Positions 26,269 through 34,513 of a stretch of DNA of 64,000 nucleotides are shown here, one piece after another (positions within the stretch are counted from its first letter, which is position 1; every line of letters begins with the position of its first letter). A program made the position numbers and the translations under genes. The stretch covers positions 1,488,001 through 1,552,000 of the forward strand of contig NZ_CP111036.1 in the NCBI RefSeq assembly GCF_026248685.1. Direction: 5' to 3'. Source of the stretch: Haladaptatus caseinilyticus (lineage in GTDB: Archaea; Halobacteriota; Halobacteria; Halobacteriales; Haladaptataceae). The notes under the pieces are model-generated. The model made no database searches, was not told the DNA's origin, and saw only the letters and a program-made list of their open reading frames with translations.

Positions 26269-26303
26269 GCAAGAACGGCGACGAACAGCGACGGCGTTCT
26301 TGC
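26269..26303. repeat. Inverted repeat, 12-bp arms with one mismatch
   Basis: Arms gcaagaacggcg and cggcgttcttgc surround an 11-base loop. It lies just beyond the stop of the nifU-like gene on its strand and could terminate that transcript. Confidence 0.5.
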
Positions 26304-26327
26304 CTGCGACCGTCGTAAAAGGTGGTT

Positions 26328-26708
26328 TTAGAAGTGTTCTTGGTCGGATGATGTGTTGAGCTTTCCACCACGGCCACCTTCGCTTCGGTCGATGCCCATT
26401 ACGCTCTCCGACTGCTCGGTTTTCCACTGACTGGTTCCGTCCTCGGCGATGCGAACCGTCACGTCCTCGACTTCTTCGAACTCCTTGAGGAGTTCTATCT
26501 CGATGTTTTGGGACGTGATGGGCGTGATGGAACACCCGCTACAGGCTCCGCCGAGTTCGATGACGACCTCACCGTCCTCCGGGTCCGCCTTCCGAACCGC
26601 GCTCGTTCCGCCGTGCATTTGAATGATCGGCATTTGGGCGGTGAGCCAGCGTTCGACCCGCGATTTGAGGTCGTCTTCCGTCGCTTCCGTCTCGCTGGAC
26701 TTGCTCAT
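26328..26708 (-). CDS. NifU C-terminal-domain iron-sulfur scaffold protein
   Basis: This 126-residue protein has the NifU/Nfu domain (about residues 15-85): IIQMHGGTSAV, then the cluster-binding GACSGCSITPIT, and the helix NIEIELLKEFEEVEDV. The C-terminal 40 residues are an extension without known fold. It should hold a 4Fe-4S cluster on the CxxC pair and pass it to target proteins. No suf or isc gene is adjacent. Confidence 0.88.
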   Translation of the reverse strand: MSKSSETEATEDDLKSRVERWLTAQMPIIQMHGGTSAVRKADPEDGEVVIELGGACSGCSITPITSQNIEIELLKEFEEVEDVTVRIAEDGTSQWKTEQSESVMGIDRSEGGRGGKLNTSSDQEHF

Positions 26709-26929
26709 TGACTATCCCTAGGTGCTGGAGGTATGGGAATGTTGGGGTTCGTGTTCGTAGGTGCGTGTAAATCCATGATGTTTGGTGTCGTGAGACGGAC
26801 GTTCCCGTTCTCGCCGATGCTCCTTTCCCCTCCCTCGCGTGAACAACCACCAACCGACAATCGTCGATGGGTCCCATCCCCGACGATGGACGGCGCATGT
26901 GCCACGAGGATGGTGACAATCCACGAACC

Positions 26930-28420
26930 CTACTCTCGATTTCGAACCCGATTCAGAATCCCGACCCCGAGCACCGACAGTCCGGCAACGCCGAGGCCGA
27001 AACCGGGTTGTTTCGCCGACGTGGTCGAACCGTCCTTCGGCGCGGGTATCGTACTCCCGGTTCCGTTCCCACCTCCGTTTCCACCCCCGGTGAGTTTCGG
27101 CGGGTTCGCCTGTTTTCCGGCGCGGTTCGGGAAGGTGTAAAGTGCACCCTTTCCGTCGTGCTGGCCCATGCTCGACGCGATGAAGAAAGCGTCCGAGACG
27201 CGCTGACTTGTCCAAAAGGCGGTGGTCTTGGGGTCGCGCCACCAGACGAGTTCTTCGGGATTCGCCGGGTCGCTGATGTCGAACAGCTTCACACCACCTT
27301 GATACCACGAGGTGTAGAGACGATCGCCGACGATGTCGAAGTTGTGTGAGGTGGTCCACTGCCCCCCGCTTCCAGCCCCGCCCGTGCATTCGTGGCATTT
27401 TCCGTGCGCCGAGGCGACGCCGATCGGAAGCAGTGATGGCAGTTGCAGATCGTAGGTCGGGTCGGCTGATTTCGGAGCGGAAATCGTGGACAGCCGTTTC
27501 GGGTTCCGTGGGTTCGACAGGTCCCAGAGAGCCAGTCCACCGGGTCCGTTGCCACCCGGACCGTCCGTGTCCCACGCTTCCTTGTTGACGACGACTAATG
27601 ACCCGTCCTCGTTCGCCATGACGTAGTGGTCGTTTCCGGGCAAGCCGAGAACGGCGTCCTGCTCTTCGTCGTCCGGAATCGACGCGAGCTTGCCGACCGG
27701 TCGCCCACCGAAACGGGTGACGTAGGTCGGTTGCTTCGGGTTCGATACGTCCACGAGCCACGTTCCGGCGTCCCACATCGCGAGATACGCCGTACCGTCC
27801 TGCACCCACACGTCGTGAATCGTTCGGACCCACGAATCGACGTTCGACCATTTCGAATCGTACTCCGTAATCGACCACCGACCGACTTCGTTCGGTTCGT
27901 CGTTCGACGTATCGACCATCACGAGCGGATTCCCCGCCCCGTCGTTCCCCGTGAGATACGCGATTTCGTCCACGAACATCGCGTTGTGAATCGGATAGTC
28001 GGTCTCGTGGAACGCCACCCGTTTTGGCTTCGCCGGGTTACTCACGTCGTACAACAAAAACCCGTGGACAGCATCGCTGGAGATGGGATTCGCCGGTCCT
28101 GCGACGAGGAGGCGGTTGCCGTCTATTTTCACGTCCCAGATCTGGGACAGTGGGCCACCGTCCCTGTCGGCGAGCAAGTCCCGTCGCTCCGCCAACACGG
28201 TCGGCTTCGCTGGATTACTGATATCTACCGTCGCAAACCCGTCCGTCGCGGCGACGAATGCAGTCTTTCCGCCGTTGCCAACTACGGCCTCTTTTGCGTT
28301 TTCGATAGCCACCTTCCCGAGCGGTTCGTACGGTTCTTCTGCAGTAACGCCCCCGGACGCGAGCAAAGTCGCGCTTGCACCCCCTACGGCGGTAGCGTGG
28401 AGGAACTCTCGCCGTCGCAT
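26930..28420 (-). CDS. LVIVD-repeat beta-propeller surface protein (PGF-CTERM)
   Basis: This 496-residue protein begins with a Tat signal (MRRREFLHATAVGGASATLL) and carries at least five LVIVD-type propeller blades, each marked by a DxSNPxxP motif, for example TVDISNPAKPTVLAE, LYDVSNPAKPKRVAF, LVDVSNPKQPTYV, LWDLSNPRNPKRL and LFDISDPANPEEL. A CHEC pair lies between the later blades. After a Gly/Asn-rich linker the C-terminus is PGFGLGVAGLSVLGVGI with RVRNRE, an archaeosortase A sorting signal, so it is predicted to be processed and lipid-anchored at the cell surface. Function is unknown. Confidence 0.85.
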   Translation of the reverse strand: MRRREFLHATAVGGASATLLASGGVTAEEPYEPLGKVAIENAKEAVVGNGGKTAFVAATDGFATVDISNPAKPTVLAERRDLLADRDGGPLSQIWDVKIDGNRLLVAGPANPISSDAVHGFLLYDVSNPAKPKRVAFHETDYPIHNAMFVDEIAYLTGNDGAGNPLVMVDTSNDEPNEVGRWSITEYDSKWSNVDSWVRTIHDVWVQDGTAYLAMWDAGTWLVDVSNPKQPTYVTRFGGRPVGKLASIPDDEEQDAVLGLPGNDHYVMANEDGSLVVVNKEAWDTDGPGGNGPGGLALWDLSNPRNPKRLSTISAPKSADPTYDLQLPSLLPIGVASAHGKCHECTGGAGSGGQWTTSHNFDIVGDRLYTSWYQGGVKLFDISDPANPEELVWWRDPKTTAFWTSQRVSDAFFIASSMGQHDGKGALYTFPNRAGKQANPPKLTGGGNGGGNGTGSTIPAPKDGSTTSAKQPGFGLGVAGLSVLGVGILNRVRNRE

Positions 28421-28480
28421 AACGACCTAGTCGGGAGCGAGAAGAATAAAAGCGCGGGTGGCGGAAGCGAACCGACGGAA

Positions 28481-29458
28481 CTAGTCGGGCGCTCGTGTCT
28501 CGTCTCCGGTACCCTCGGTGAGCGCACTCGCGACGGCACCTTTCAGCACGATTTCGTCGCCGAGAGTGGTCAACTGTACATCGGGAACGTTGTTCAGCAG
28601 ACCGTTTTCGATTCGTTCCCGAATCGGGTCGAGAACGAGTTCCTCATTGTTAAGCGCCACGGCGCCGCCCAGATAGACGACGAGAGGGGCGTACGCCTGC
28701 ACGACGTTCGTTACGCCGACGGTATTCCAGTGGGCGACTTGCTCGATGACGTGGTCCGCAAAGGCGTCGAGTCCAGCGTTTTCGAACACGTCTTTGGCGG
28801 AGAAATCCGGATTGTCGAGTGGAAGGGCGGTTTCGACGTCGCCGTCTTCTTCGGCCAGCATCCGCGCGAATTCCGGGATGTTGTTCCCCGAACAGTAGGC
28901 TTCCCAGTGACCGTCGTGGCCACAGCCACAGGTGCGTCTCCCCTGTGGGTCTACAACCATGTGACCGACTTCGCCAGCGTTTCCGTCCCATCCAGTCAGG
29001 ACGTTTCCATCGACGGTCACGCCAGCACCGATACCGCTCGAAATCGTGATGTAGACCATATCATCGGGGTTGCGGTCGCTATAAAATCGTTGTCCGATGG
29101 CGCCCGCGTTGGTGTCGTTGTGGAGATACACCCGGTCACTGTGAATGAGGTTTCCGACCGGCCCGGTGAGCGGTATTCGGCCGATGGTGTCCGGTAGGTT
29201 CGCCGGGTTCTCGACCGCCCCTTCTGCGAGATCGAGCGGGCCGATACTGCCGATACCCGCCGCGCGGATTTCGGCCGGGTCGATACCCGCATCGGCACAT
29301 GCGTTTCGCAAACATTCGAGCACTGCTTCGGTAACCGCGATGCCAGTCGGACCTCCTGGCGTGCCGCGGTCGTACGCGCTGACGACGTTCCCGTCCCTGT
29401 CGGCGACCGCCGCTCTGACGTTGGTCGCCCCCAGGTCTACACCCGCGTAGTAGGCCAT
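28481..29458 (-). CDS. glk: ROK-family glucokinase
   Basis: This 325-residue kinase phosphorylates glucose or a related hexose with ATP. It has the ATP-binding GVDLGATNVRAAV (about residues 6-18), the sugar-site LHNDTNAGAIGQ with catalytic Asp, the ISSGIGAGV loop, and the ROK zinc motif CGCGHDGHWEAYCSG (about 167-181). The C-terminal VVYLGGAVALNN motif is typical of archaeal glucokinases. It lies near surface and stress genes but not in a sugar operon. Confidence 0.88.
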   Translation of the reverse strand: MAYYAGVDLGATNVRAAVADRDGNVVSAYDRGTPGGPTGIAVTEAVLECLRNACADAGIDPAEIRAAGIGSIGPLDLAEGAVENPANLPDTIGRIPLTGPVGNLIHSDRVYLHNDTNAGAIGQRFYSDRNPDDMVYITISSGIGAGVTVDGNVLTGWDGNAGEVGHMVVDPQGRRTCGCGHDGHWEAYCSGNNIPEFARMLAEEDGDVETALPLDNPDFSAKDVFENAGLDAFADHVIEQVAHWNTVGVTNVVQAYAPLVVYLGGAVALNNEELVLDPIRERIENGLLNNVPDVQLTTLGDEIVLKGAVASALTEGTGDETRAPD

Positions 29459-29565
29459 TCAGATGTACAAACGTCGCCCGACCCATTTAACTACAGGCAT
29501 TTACTCGCGGGTGAGTATCATCTCACCGACTAAAGCTAACTTCGTCCAGAACGATATGTGATACT

Positions 29566-29958
29566 ATGTCTGACGATCTACCCCAACTCAACGACGATGA
29601 AGCGGTCGCTCTCCACGAACTCGAACTCGGCGTCGAAGGACTCAGAAAGGCACACGGTTACCTCGTTCATTTCCACCACGCGACAGGTCACGCGATGAAC
29701 CACCTCCGCGACGCCGAAACGAGCCTCCGTGCGGCGGGCCACGACGAGTTCGCCGACCACATTCGGGACGAAATCCTGCCGTGCGGTGTCCTCGGTGACG
29801 ACAGATGGACGTACGATATGCTCGAAAAATTCGAAGAGGAGTTCTTTCACGACGTGCTCACGTTCGAACGGAACGCCTGCGAAACCATCGCATCCGGCGA
29901 GCGCCACGTCATGGAGCGCCGCCAACAGCGACGGTGGCGGGAGCGCGCGAGAGATTGA
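29566..29958 (+). CDS. Conserved haloarchaeal helical protein
   Basis: This 130-residue protein is all-helical and rich in His, Glu and Arg, with LELGVEGLRKAHGYLVHFHH, an ATGHAMNHLRDAETSLRAAGH segment and a basic C-terminus. The spacing of His and Glu suggests a helical bundle, possibly metal-binding, but no known motif is present. A good start is present after an AT-containing leader. Function is unknown. Confidence 0.65.
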   Translation: MSDDLPQLNDDEAVALHELELGVEGLRKAHGYLVHFHHATGHAMNHLRDAETSLRAAGHDEFADHIRDEILPCGVLGDDRWTYDMLEKFEEEFFHDVLTFERNACETIASGERHVMERRQQRRWRERARD

Positions 29959-29968
29959 TTCGGTCGCC

Positions 29969-30418
29969 TCAGTCCGCTCGCACGAACGTTACCGGACAGG
30001 GTGACGAGAGCATCACTTCCTGTGCAGTGCTTCCGAACACCGCCTTTCCGGTCGGTGAACGCTTCCGTCCGCCGACGAAGACGCTGTCGGCATTGACGTC
30101 CTTCGCGAGTTTCACGATGGTTTGAGCGTGGTCACCGATAGCGCCACGAACCGAGTAGCCGATGTTCGCCTCGTCCAGCGCGTTCGAGAGTGAGCGAATC
30201 GTCGCGTGACGCGTCGCCACCTCGTCCGAGTTCGGTTTTCCGGATGGGTCGTAGTCGAGTCGTTCGAGCACGTCATCGAACTCCTCGTTCGTAAATACGT
30301 GTGCGAGCACGACTGTCGCACCAGTCGGCCCTGCAACGTCCGCGACGGCGGATGCGAGCCTGTCGGTACGGTCCGCGTCGCCCGGTCCCACGGCGAGCAG
30401 AATAGTATCGATTGCCAT
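29969..30418 (-). CDS. Universal stress protein (UspA family)
   Basis: This 149-residue cytoplasmic protein has the Usp fold: MAIDTILLAVGPGDADRTDR at the start and the nucleotide-binding G-x2-G-x9-GS pattern in VGGRKRSPTGKAVFGSTAQ near the C-terminus, followed by PCPVTFVR. It probably binds ATP and dimerises. Its stop lies eleven bases from the stop of the convergent gene at 29566. Confidence 0.9.
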   Translation of the reverse strand: MAIDTILLAVGPGDADRTDRLASAVADVAGPTGATVVLAHVFTNEEFDDVLERLDYDPSGKPNSDEVATRHATIRSLSNALDEANIGYSVRGAIGDHAQTIVKLAKDVNADSVFVGGRKRSPTGKAVFGSTAQEVMLSSPCPVTFVRAD

Positions 30419-30520
30419 AGTATTAGCTCTTCGTGCAGAATCTTAAAACTGCGGGGGTCAACGTAGAATCGAAGAAATGGGAACCTCAAGCTAGTTTATT
30501 CCTCCCAACGAAATGGGCAC

Positions 30521-31258
30521 ATGATTACGCCCGAGTTGAGTGGACGAATTGCGCTGGTTACCGGCAGTTCGAACGGTATCGGAACAGAGCTACTGTTGTC
30601 GCTGGCCGACTGCGGGGCCGACGTGGCGGTTCACTATCGTTCGAGCGAGACGGATGCCAAAGCAGTCGCAGCACGAGCGCGGAATCGTGGCGTGGACGCG
30701 ATTCCCGTTCAGGGTGACGTTACCGACCCCGATAGCGTGGACGACCTCTTTTCGACTATCGAAGACGAACTCGGTTCGGTGGACGTGCTGGTGAACAACG
30801 TCGGCCCGTTCGCCCCGGACCACTGGGAAGACATCTCGTTCGAAGCGTGGAACACGGTGATTCAGGGAAACATCAACGGAACCTACCTCTGTTCGAAGCG
30901 GGCACTCCCCGAAATGCGCGAGGGGGGCTACGGGCGAATCGTCAACGTCGGCTACGCCAGTTCCGAGAAGGGCCTCATCAATCCCAAAAACGCACCATAC
31001 TTCATGGCCAAAGCGGGCGTCCTGATGTTCACTCGAATGCTCGCCGGGGACACCCAAGACGACGGCATCACCGTCAACGCGGTTTCGCCCTACGTCGTCG
31101 AGAACTCCGACGAGTTCCCCGACGAGTTGCCTCGCGGTCGTGCCGCCCGATTCGAGGACATGGAACAGGCAGTTCGGTTTTTCCTGGATGAAGACAGTGA
31201 TTACCTGAGTGGAGTCAACGTCGAAGTCGATGGAGGGTGGTTACCCGAGACCGTTTAA
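30521..31258 (+). CDS. Short-chain dehydrogenase/reductase
   Basis: This 245-residue SDR uses NAD(P)H to reduce a ketone, or the reverse. It has the TGSSNGIGTELL coenzyme motif (about residues 15-26), the NNVGP motif, a catalytic Ser in VGYASSEKG and the YxxxK pair in APYFMAKAG (about 159-167). The C-terminus YLSGVNVEVDGGW fits 3-oxoacyl-ACP reductase-like members (FabG group). The substrate is unknown. It converges with the LURP-one gene and overlaps its stop by four bases. Confidence 0.88.
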   Translation: MITPELSGRIALVTGSSNGIGTELLLSLADCGADVAVHYRSSETDAKAVAARARNRGVDAIPVQGDVTDPDSVDDLFSTIEDELGSVDVLVNNVGPFAPDHWEDISFEAWNTVIQGNINGTYLCSKRALPEMREGGYGRIVNVGYASSEKGLINPKNAPYFMAKAGVLMFTRMLAGDTQDDGITVNAVSPYVVENSDEFPDELPRGRAARFEDMEQAVRFFLDEDSDYLSGVNVEVDGGWLPETV

Positions 31259-31836
31259 TTACCTTCTAGCGCGTCGATGGCGACGGCTCCGACGACGAGG
31301 GGGGTTTTAGGCACGGACCCCGCATCGTGGATTCGAATGTCGTATCTATCCCGGAGCGAAAACTGCCCCGCGATTTCGCCGACCGATTCCCCGTCCGGGG
31401 TCGTAATCGAGTATTTGTGCGGCAGGAGTGAGAAGATATTCGAGATCGAGCGGAGGGCTTCGACGAACGCACTGCGTGAAGCGACTTCCGCGACTTCGGT
31501 TCCATCGGGACGCTTGATACTCCAGCGGTGGTGGAAGAAGGTGAAGTTCTTCGTGAGCACCAACACCGGTTCGTCCGATCCATCCTCCGTGAGGACGTAA
31601 TCGCCCGCGACATCGAGGATGTTCTTCGCTTTTACGCGGAAAACCGTGTTCCCGTTCGAATCGAAAAACGGGAACTCCTCTTTCATCTTGAACATCTTCT
31701 GTTTCGACTTCAGAACGAGATTTCCGGCCGTGTCGTACACTTTGTACTTGTTTCGGAAGTAGCTCTGTTCGACCGTGTATTCGTCCTCGTCGAGGACGAT
31801 GCCGCCGATGTCGCGTTCCTGCGTGCGGTCTTCCAT
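31255..31836 (-). CDS. LURP-one-related (tubby-like fold) protein
   Basis: This 193-residue protein has the LURP-one/scramblase-like beta-barrel pattern: YTVEQSYFRNKYKVYDTAGN, an FRVKAKNILDVAGDYVL strand pair, and the repeated RPDGTEVAEV and TPDGESVGEI turns. The fold surrounds a central helix in relatives and may bind a lipid. It has no signal or membrane segment. Its role in archaea is not known. Confidence 0.75.
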   Translation of the reverse strand: MEDRTQERDIGGIVLDEDEYTVEQSYFRNKYKVYDTAGNLVLKSKQKMFKMKEEFPFFDSNGNTVFRVKAKNILDVAGDYVLTEDGSDEPVLVLTKNFTFFHHRWSIKRPDGTEVAEVASRSAFVEALRSISNIFSLLPHKYSITTPDGESVGEIAGQFSLRDRYDIRIHDAGSVPKTPLVVGAVAIDALEGN

Positions 31837-31903
31837 CGAACATCGTTTGTCGTCCTCTGCTATTTAAATTTGAGGTCGAGCGGTTTCCCCTCGGTTCTGT
31901 GGA

Positions 31904-33862
31904 TCATTCACCGCCATCCGCTTGCGCATCGACTCCTCCGAGGCTCGCCTCTTCCTCTTCGACTTCGGCACGCCGTCGAATCGCACGTTCGATGAAATCC
32001 CGTGGAAGCGATTCGATTTCTCCGGCTTGCACCCGCCAGAGGTTGGCGTAGAGTCCGTCACGCGCGAGCAGCTCGTCGTGGGTTCCGCGTTCGACGATCT
32101 TCCCGTCGTCCAACACCGCGATTTCGTCGGCTTCTCTGATGGTCGAAAGTCGGTGAGCGATCGCGAACGTCGTTTTTTCTCGGACGAGTCGTGCCAGACT
32201 GCGCTGAATGAGTGCCTCGGTTTCGGTATCCACGTGACTCGTCGCTTCGTCCAGTACGAGGACGGCGGGGTCCTTGAGAATCGTCCGCGCGATGGAGAGT
32301 CGCTGTCGCTGACCGCCCGAGAGTTTCATGCCACGTTCGCCGACCATCGTGTCGTATCCGTCCGGGAGATTGACGATGAATTCGTGAGCTTCTGCGGCTT
32401 TCGCCGCGGATACGATCTCTTCCTCGCTCGCCTCGAAGGTTCCGTAGGCGATGTTCTCTTTCACCGTTCCGTAGAACAGGAACGGCTCTTGGCTGACGTA
32501 CCCGATTTCCCGGCGAAGACTCCGGAGGTTCACGTCGCGGATGTCAGTTTCATCGATTCGGATAGCGCCTCCGTCCACGTCGTACATTCGGAGCAGGAGT
32601 TTCAGAACCGTGGACTTTCCTGCTCCGGTGGGTCCGACCAGTGCTATCGTGTCGCCTCGTTCGGCGTGCAAATCGACGTTTTTGATGACGACTTCGTCGT
32701 CGTAGCCGAAGGTCACGTCGTCGTATTCGACACGGCCCTCAGTGACGGCCAACGCGGGCGCGTCCGTGCTTTCGTCGAGCGTCCCGCGCTCGCTCATCAG
32801 CGTGAAGACGCGGTCGCTCGACGCCTCTGCGCGCTGGTAGATGTTGATTATCTGGCCGAACTGGGCCATGGGCCAGATGAACTGCTGGCTGAGGATGACG
32901 AAGGTGACGAACACCCCGGGTTCCAGCACGCCGGAAAACGGTCCCGGCGGGCCGGAAAGCAACCAGAACCCACCGACGGTGAAGGTGATGGCGTACCCCA
33001 CACCGGTTAACAGACTGAGACCGGGAAAGAAGGTAATACGCGTCGTGATTGCGTCCCAGTTCGCGTCGTAGTAATCGCCCGACGCAGCTTCGATTCTGTC
33101 CGATTCGTACCCCTCCGCTGTCTCCGATTTGATGACGCGAATCCCGCCGAGATTGTTCTCCAGTCGGGAATTGAGTGCGCCGACGCTGGCCCGCATCGCC
33201 GCGTATTTCGGCTGAATCGTTCGGACGAAGAGATAGGTGAACAGCGCGAGGAGAGGAACCGGAAAGAGGGCGACGAGCGCGAGCGACGGGTTGAGCGAGA
33301 ACAGAACGCCTCCGATTCCGATCACCATCACGACGATTCGAAGCGCAGAGCTCAACCCGTCGTTGAGGAACGTCTCCAACTGATTCACGTCGTTATTGAG
33401 GATTGACATTAGCTCACCCGTCTGCTTGCCGTCGAAAAACGTCATGTCCAGCAGTTGCATCTTGTCGTAGGTATCGACCCGAAGTCGATGCTGGACCCCC
33501 TGTGCGAACGCGTTCCAACCCCACCCTTCGACCCACGAGAATCCTGCGCCAACGAGGAACGACGCGAGAACGACGGCGATAGAGAGCCAAAGCTGTCCAC
33601 TCGCAGTGGTCGGTGTCCACTCTGCCGGGAGCAACGGGAGGGTGAACGGCCGCTTGTCGAGGAAGATCGCGTCGATAGCGATACCGAGAACGAGTGGCGG
33701 GAGCAGCCCTGACAGTCGCGACAGTATCGTGGCGACTACTCCCGCGACGAACTGTGAGGCGTACTCGCGGCCGTATTCAACGAAGAGTCGCCACATCGTG
33801 TGCCGTTCCGTGGCCGGTTCCGGCGTGTCAGAAAGTCGGTTGCGGACGCTGAATGATATCAC
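31904..33862 (-). CDS. ABC exporter, fused permease and ATPase (MsbA-like)
   Basis: This 652-residue half-transporter has six membrane helices (about residues 35-320) and an ATPase domain with Walker A VGPTGAGKSTVLK, the Q-loop VSQEPFLFYG, signature LSGGQRQRLSIAR and Walker B VLVLDEATSHVD, then the H-loop AHRLSTIREAD. It should work as a homodimer that exports a lipid or hydrophobic compound. It ends in an acidic tail. A later start at MWRLFVEYG is possible and would remove 22 residues. Confidence 0.9.
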   Translation of the reverse strand: MISFSVRNRLSDTPEPATERHTMWRLFVEYGREYASQFVAGVVATILSRLSGLLPPLVLGIAIDAIFLDKRPFTLPLLPAEWTPTTASGQLWLSIAVVLASFLVGAGFSWVEGWGWNAFAQGVQHRLRVDTYDKMQLLDMTFFDGKQTGELMSILNNDVNQLETFLNDGLSSALRIVVMVIGIGGVLFSLNPSLALVALFPVPLLALFTYLFVRTIQPKYAAMRASVGALNSRLENNLGGIRVIKSETAEGYESDRIEAASGDYYDANWDAITTRITFFPGLSLLTGVGYAITFTVGGFWLLSGPPGPFSGVLEPGVFVTFVILSQQFIWPMAQFGQIINIYQRAEASSDRVFTLMSERGTLDESTDAPALAVTEGRVEYDDVTFGYDDEVVIKNVDLHAERGDTIALVGPTGAGKSTVLKLLLRMYDVDGGAIRIDETDIRDVNLRSLRREIGYVSQEPFLFYGTVKENIAYGTFEASEEEIVSAAKAAEAHEFIVNLPDGYDTMVGERGMKLSGGQRQRLSIARTILKDPAVLVLDEATSHVDTETEALIQRSLARLVREKTTFAIAHRLSTIREADEIAVLDDGKIVERGTHDELLARDGLYANLWRVQAGEIESLPRDFIERAIRRRAEVEEEEASLGGVDAQADGGE

Positions 33863-34179
33863 CTGATCGTGGGATCTAGGTGTTCAGTGGGTTTGTGTGT
33901 TTAGGTGAGGGAACGTACGGCTGCTTCGTGGATCGGCCATTCACTTTTCGAGTCCCATCGACGTCTTCGTGACTTTTCCCCTTCGATCGGCTTTCGCTCG
34001 CGTCAAACGCTTTCTGAGCGTCCTGCTCGTACTCGGCGTTTCGACCGCCTCGTCACTGGCCTTCCGAGTCCAGCATAACGTATAAAAAATCAGTTACCCA
34101 ACCCTATACCGTCGAGCACTGCTGCTCGGCGTTGGAAAAACAATTGTAAGGTTTCGGTCGAGCGGTGTTGTCTGAACCC
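33863..34179. other. Intergenic stretch, no clear gene
   Basis: About 300 bases between the ABC exporter and a small membrane-protein gene. A TATA-like run (taaaaaat) lies near 34083 and a short basic frame without a start codon is visible on the minus strand around 33950-34060. Nothing convincing is encoded. Confidence 0.5.
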
Positions 34180-34320
34180 TCACTCGACCGACTTCCTTTG
34201 CGCCCATAACACGCCGATAGCGACGAGTATCCAACCAGTGGATTGTCCGCTCGCCAACACCGTTCCGCCAGCCGTTATGAGAGCGATGGAAGGGCCAAAC
34301 GTCGATGCTCCCCTCGGCAC
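34180..34320 (-). CDS. Small membrane protein, 46 residues, GTG start
   Basis: The minus-strand frame reads from GTG 34320 to TGA 34180. It starts with a short basic segment, then two hydrophobic stretches (PSIALITAGGTVLA and GWILVAIGVLWA) and ends QRKSVE. A very strong ribosome site, ggggggtga, ends four bases before the GTG and decides the start. A TATA-like tttaaata lies about 50 bases upstream (34371-34378). No family is recognised; it could be a small membrane regulator. Confidence 0.55.
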   Translation of the reverse strand: MPRGASTFGPSIALITAGGTVLASGQSTGWILVAIGVLWAQRKSVE

Positions 34321-34370
34321 TTTTCACCCCCCATCTTTTCAGACGGGAACATGAATGACAGTCGCCTCGG

Positions 34371-34378
34371 TATTTAAA
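34371..34378 (-). promoter_or_regulatory. TATA box of small membrane-protein gene
   Basis: tttaaata on the minus strand lies at the proper distance to start a transcript near 34346, giving a leader of about 25 bases with a strong Shine-Dalgarno. Confidence 0.45.
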
Positions 34379-34513
34379 CTCAGTCTTAAGCGCGGTGAAA
34401 GTGAACGAGGACAGCAATCACCGATATCATGTATTCGATCCCCGTTTCACTTTCACTCTGCTTTCATCTGCAACCGACAGGCATACCCTCATTCAGTCGC
34501 TGTCTGTGGATAG

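Larger units (their letters stand above)
26038..26327. other. Gene-free stretch with stem-loops
   Basis: About 290 bases with no gene. It contains gaacgaagtgacgaacgagc-type short palindromic repeats (26163-26185), like those near 2126-2182, and two hairpins at 26205-26223 and 26269-26303. Confidence 0.55.

Noticed and set aside
26705-26905. 66-codon minus-strand frame whose stop overlaps the nifU-like start
   Set aside because: The overlap is suggestive, but the sequence is Pro/Asn-rich without a core and no ribosome site is seen; too weak to call.
34094-34417. 107-codon minus-strand frame
   Set aside because: It covers the same DNA as the 46-residue frame, which has the better start signals and a clear hydrophobic pattern.
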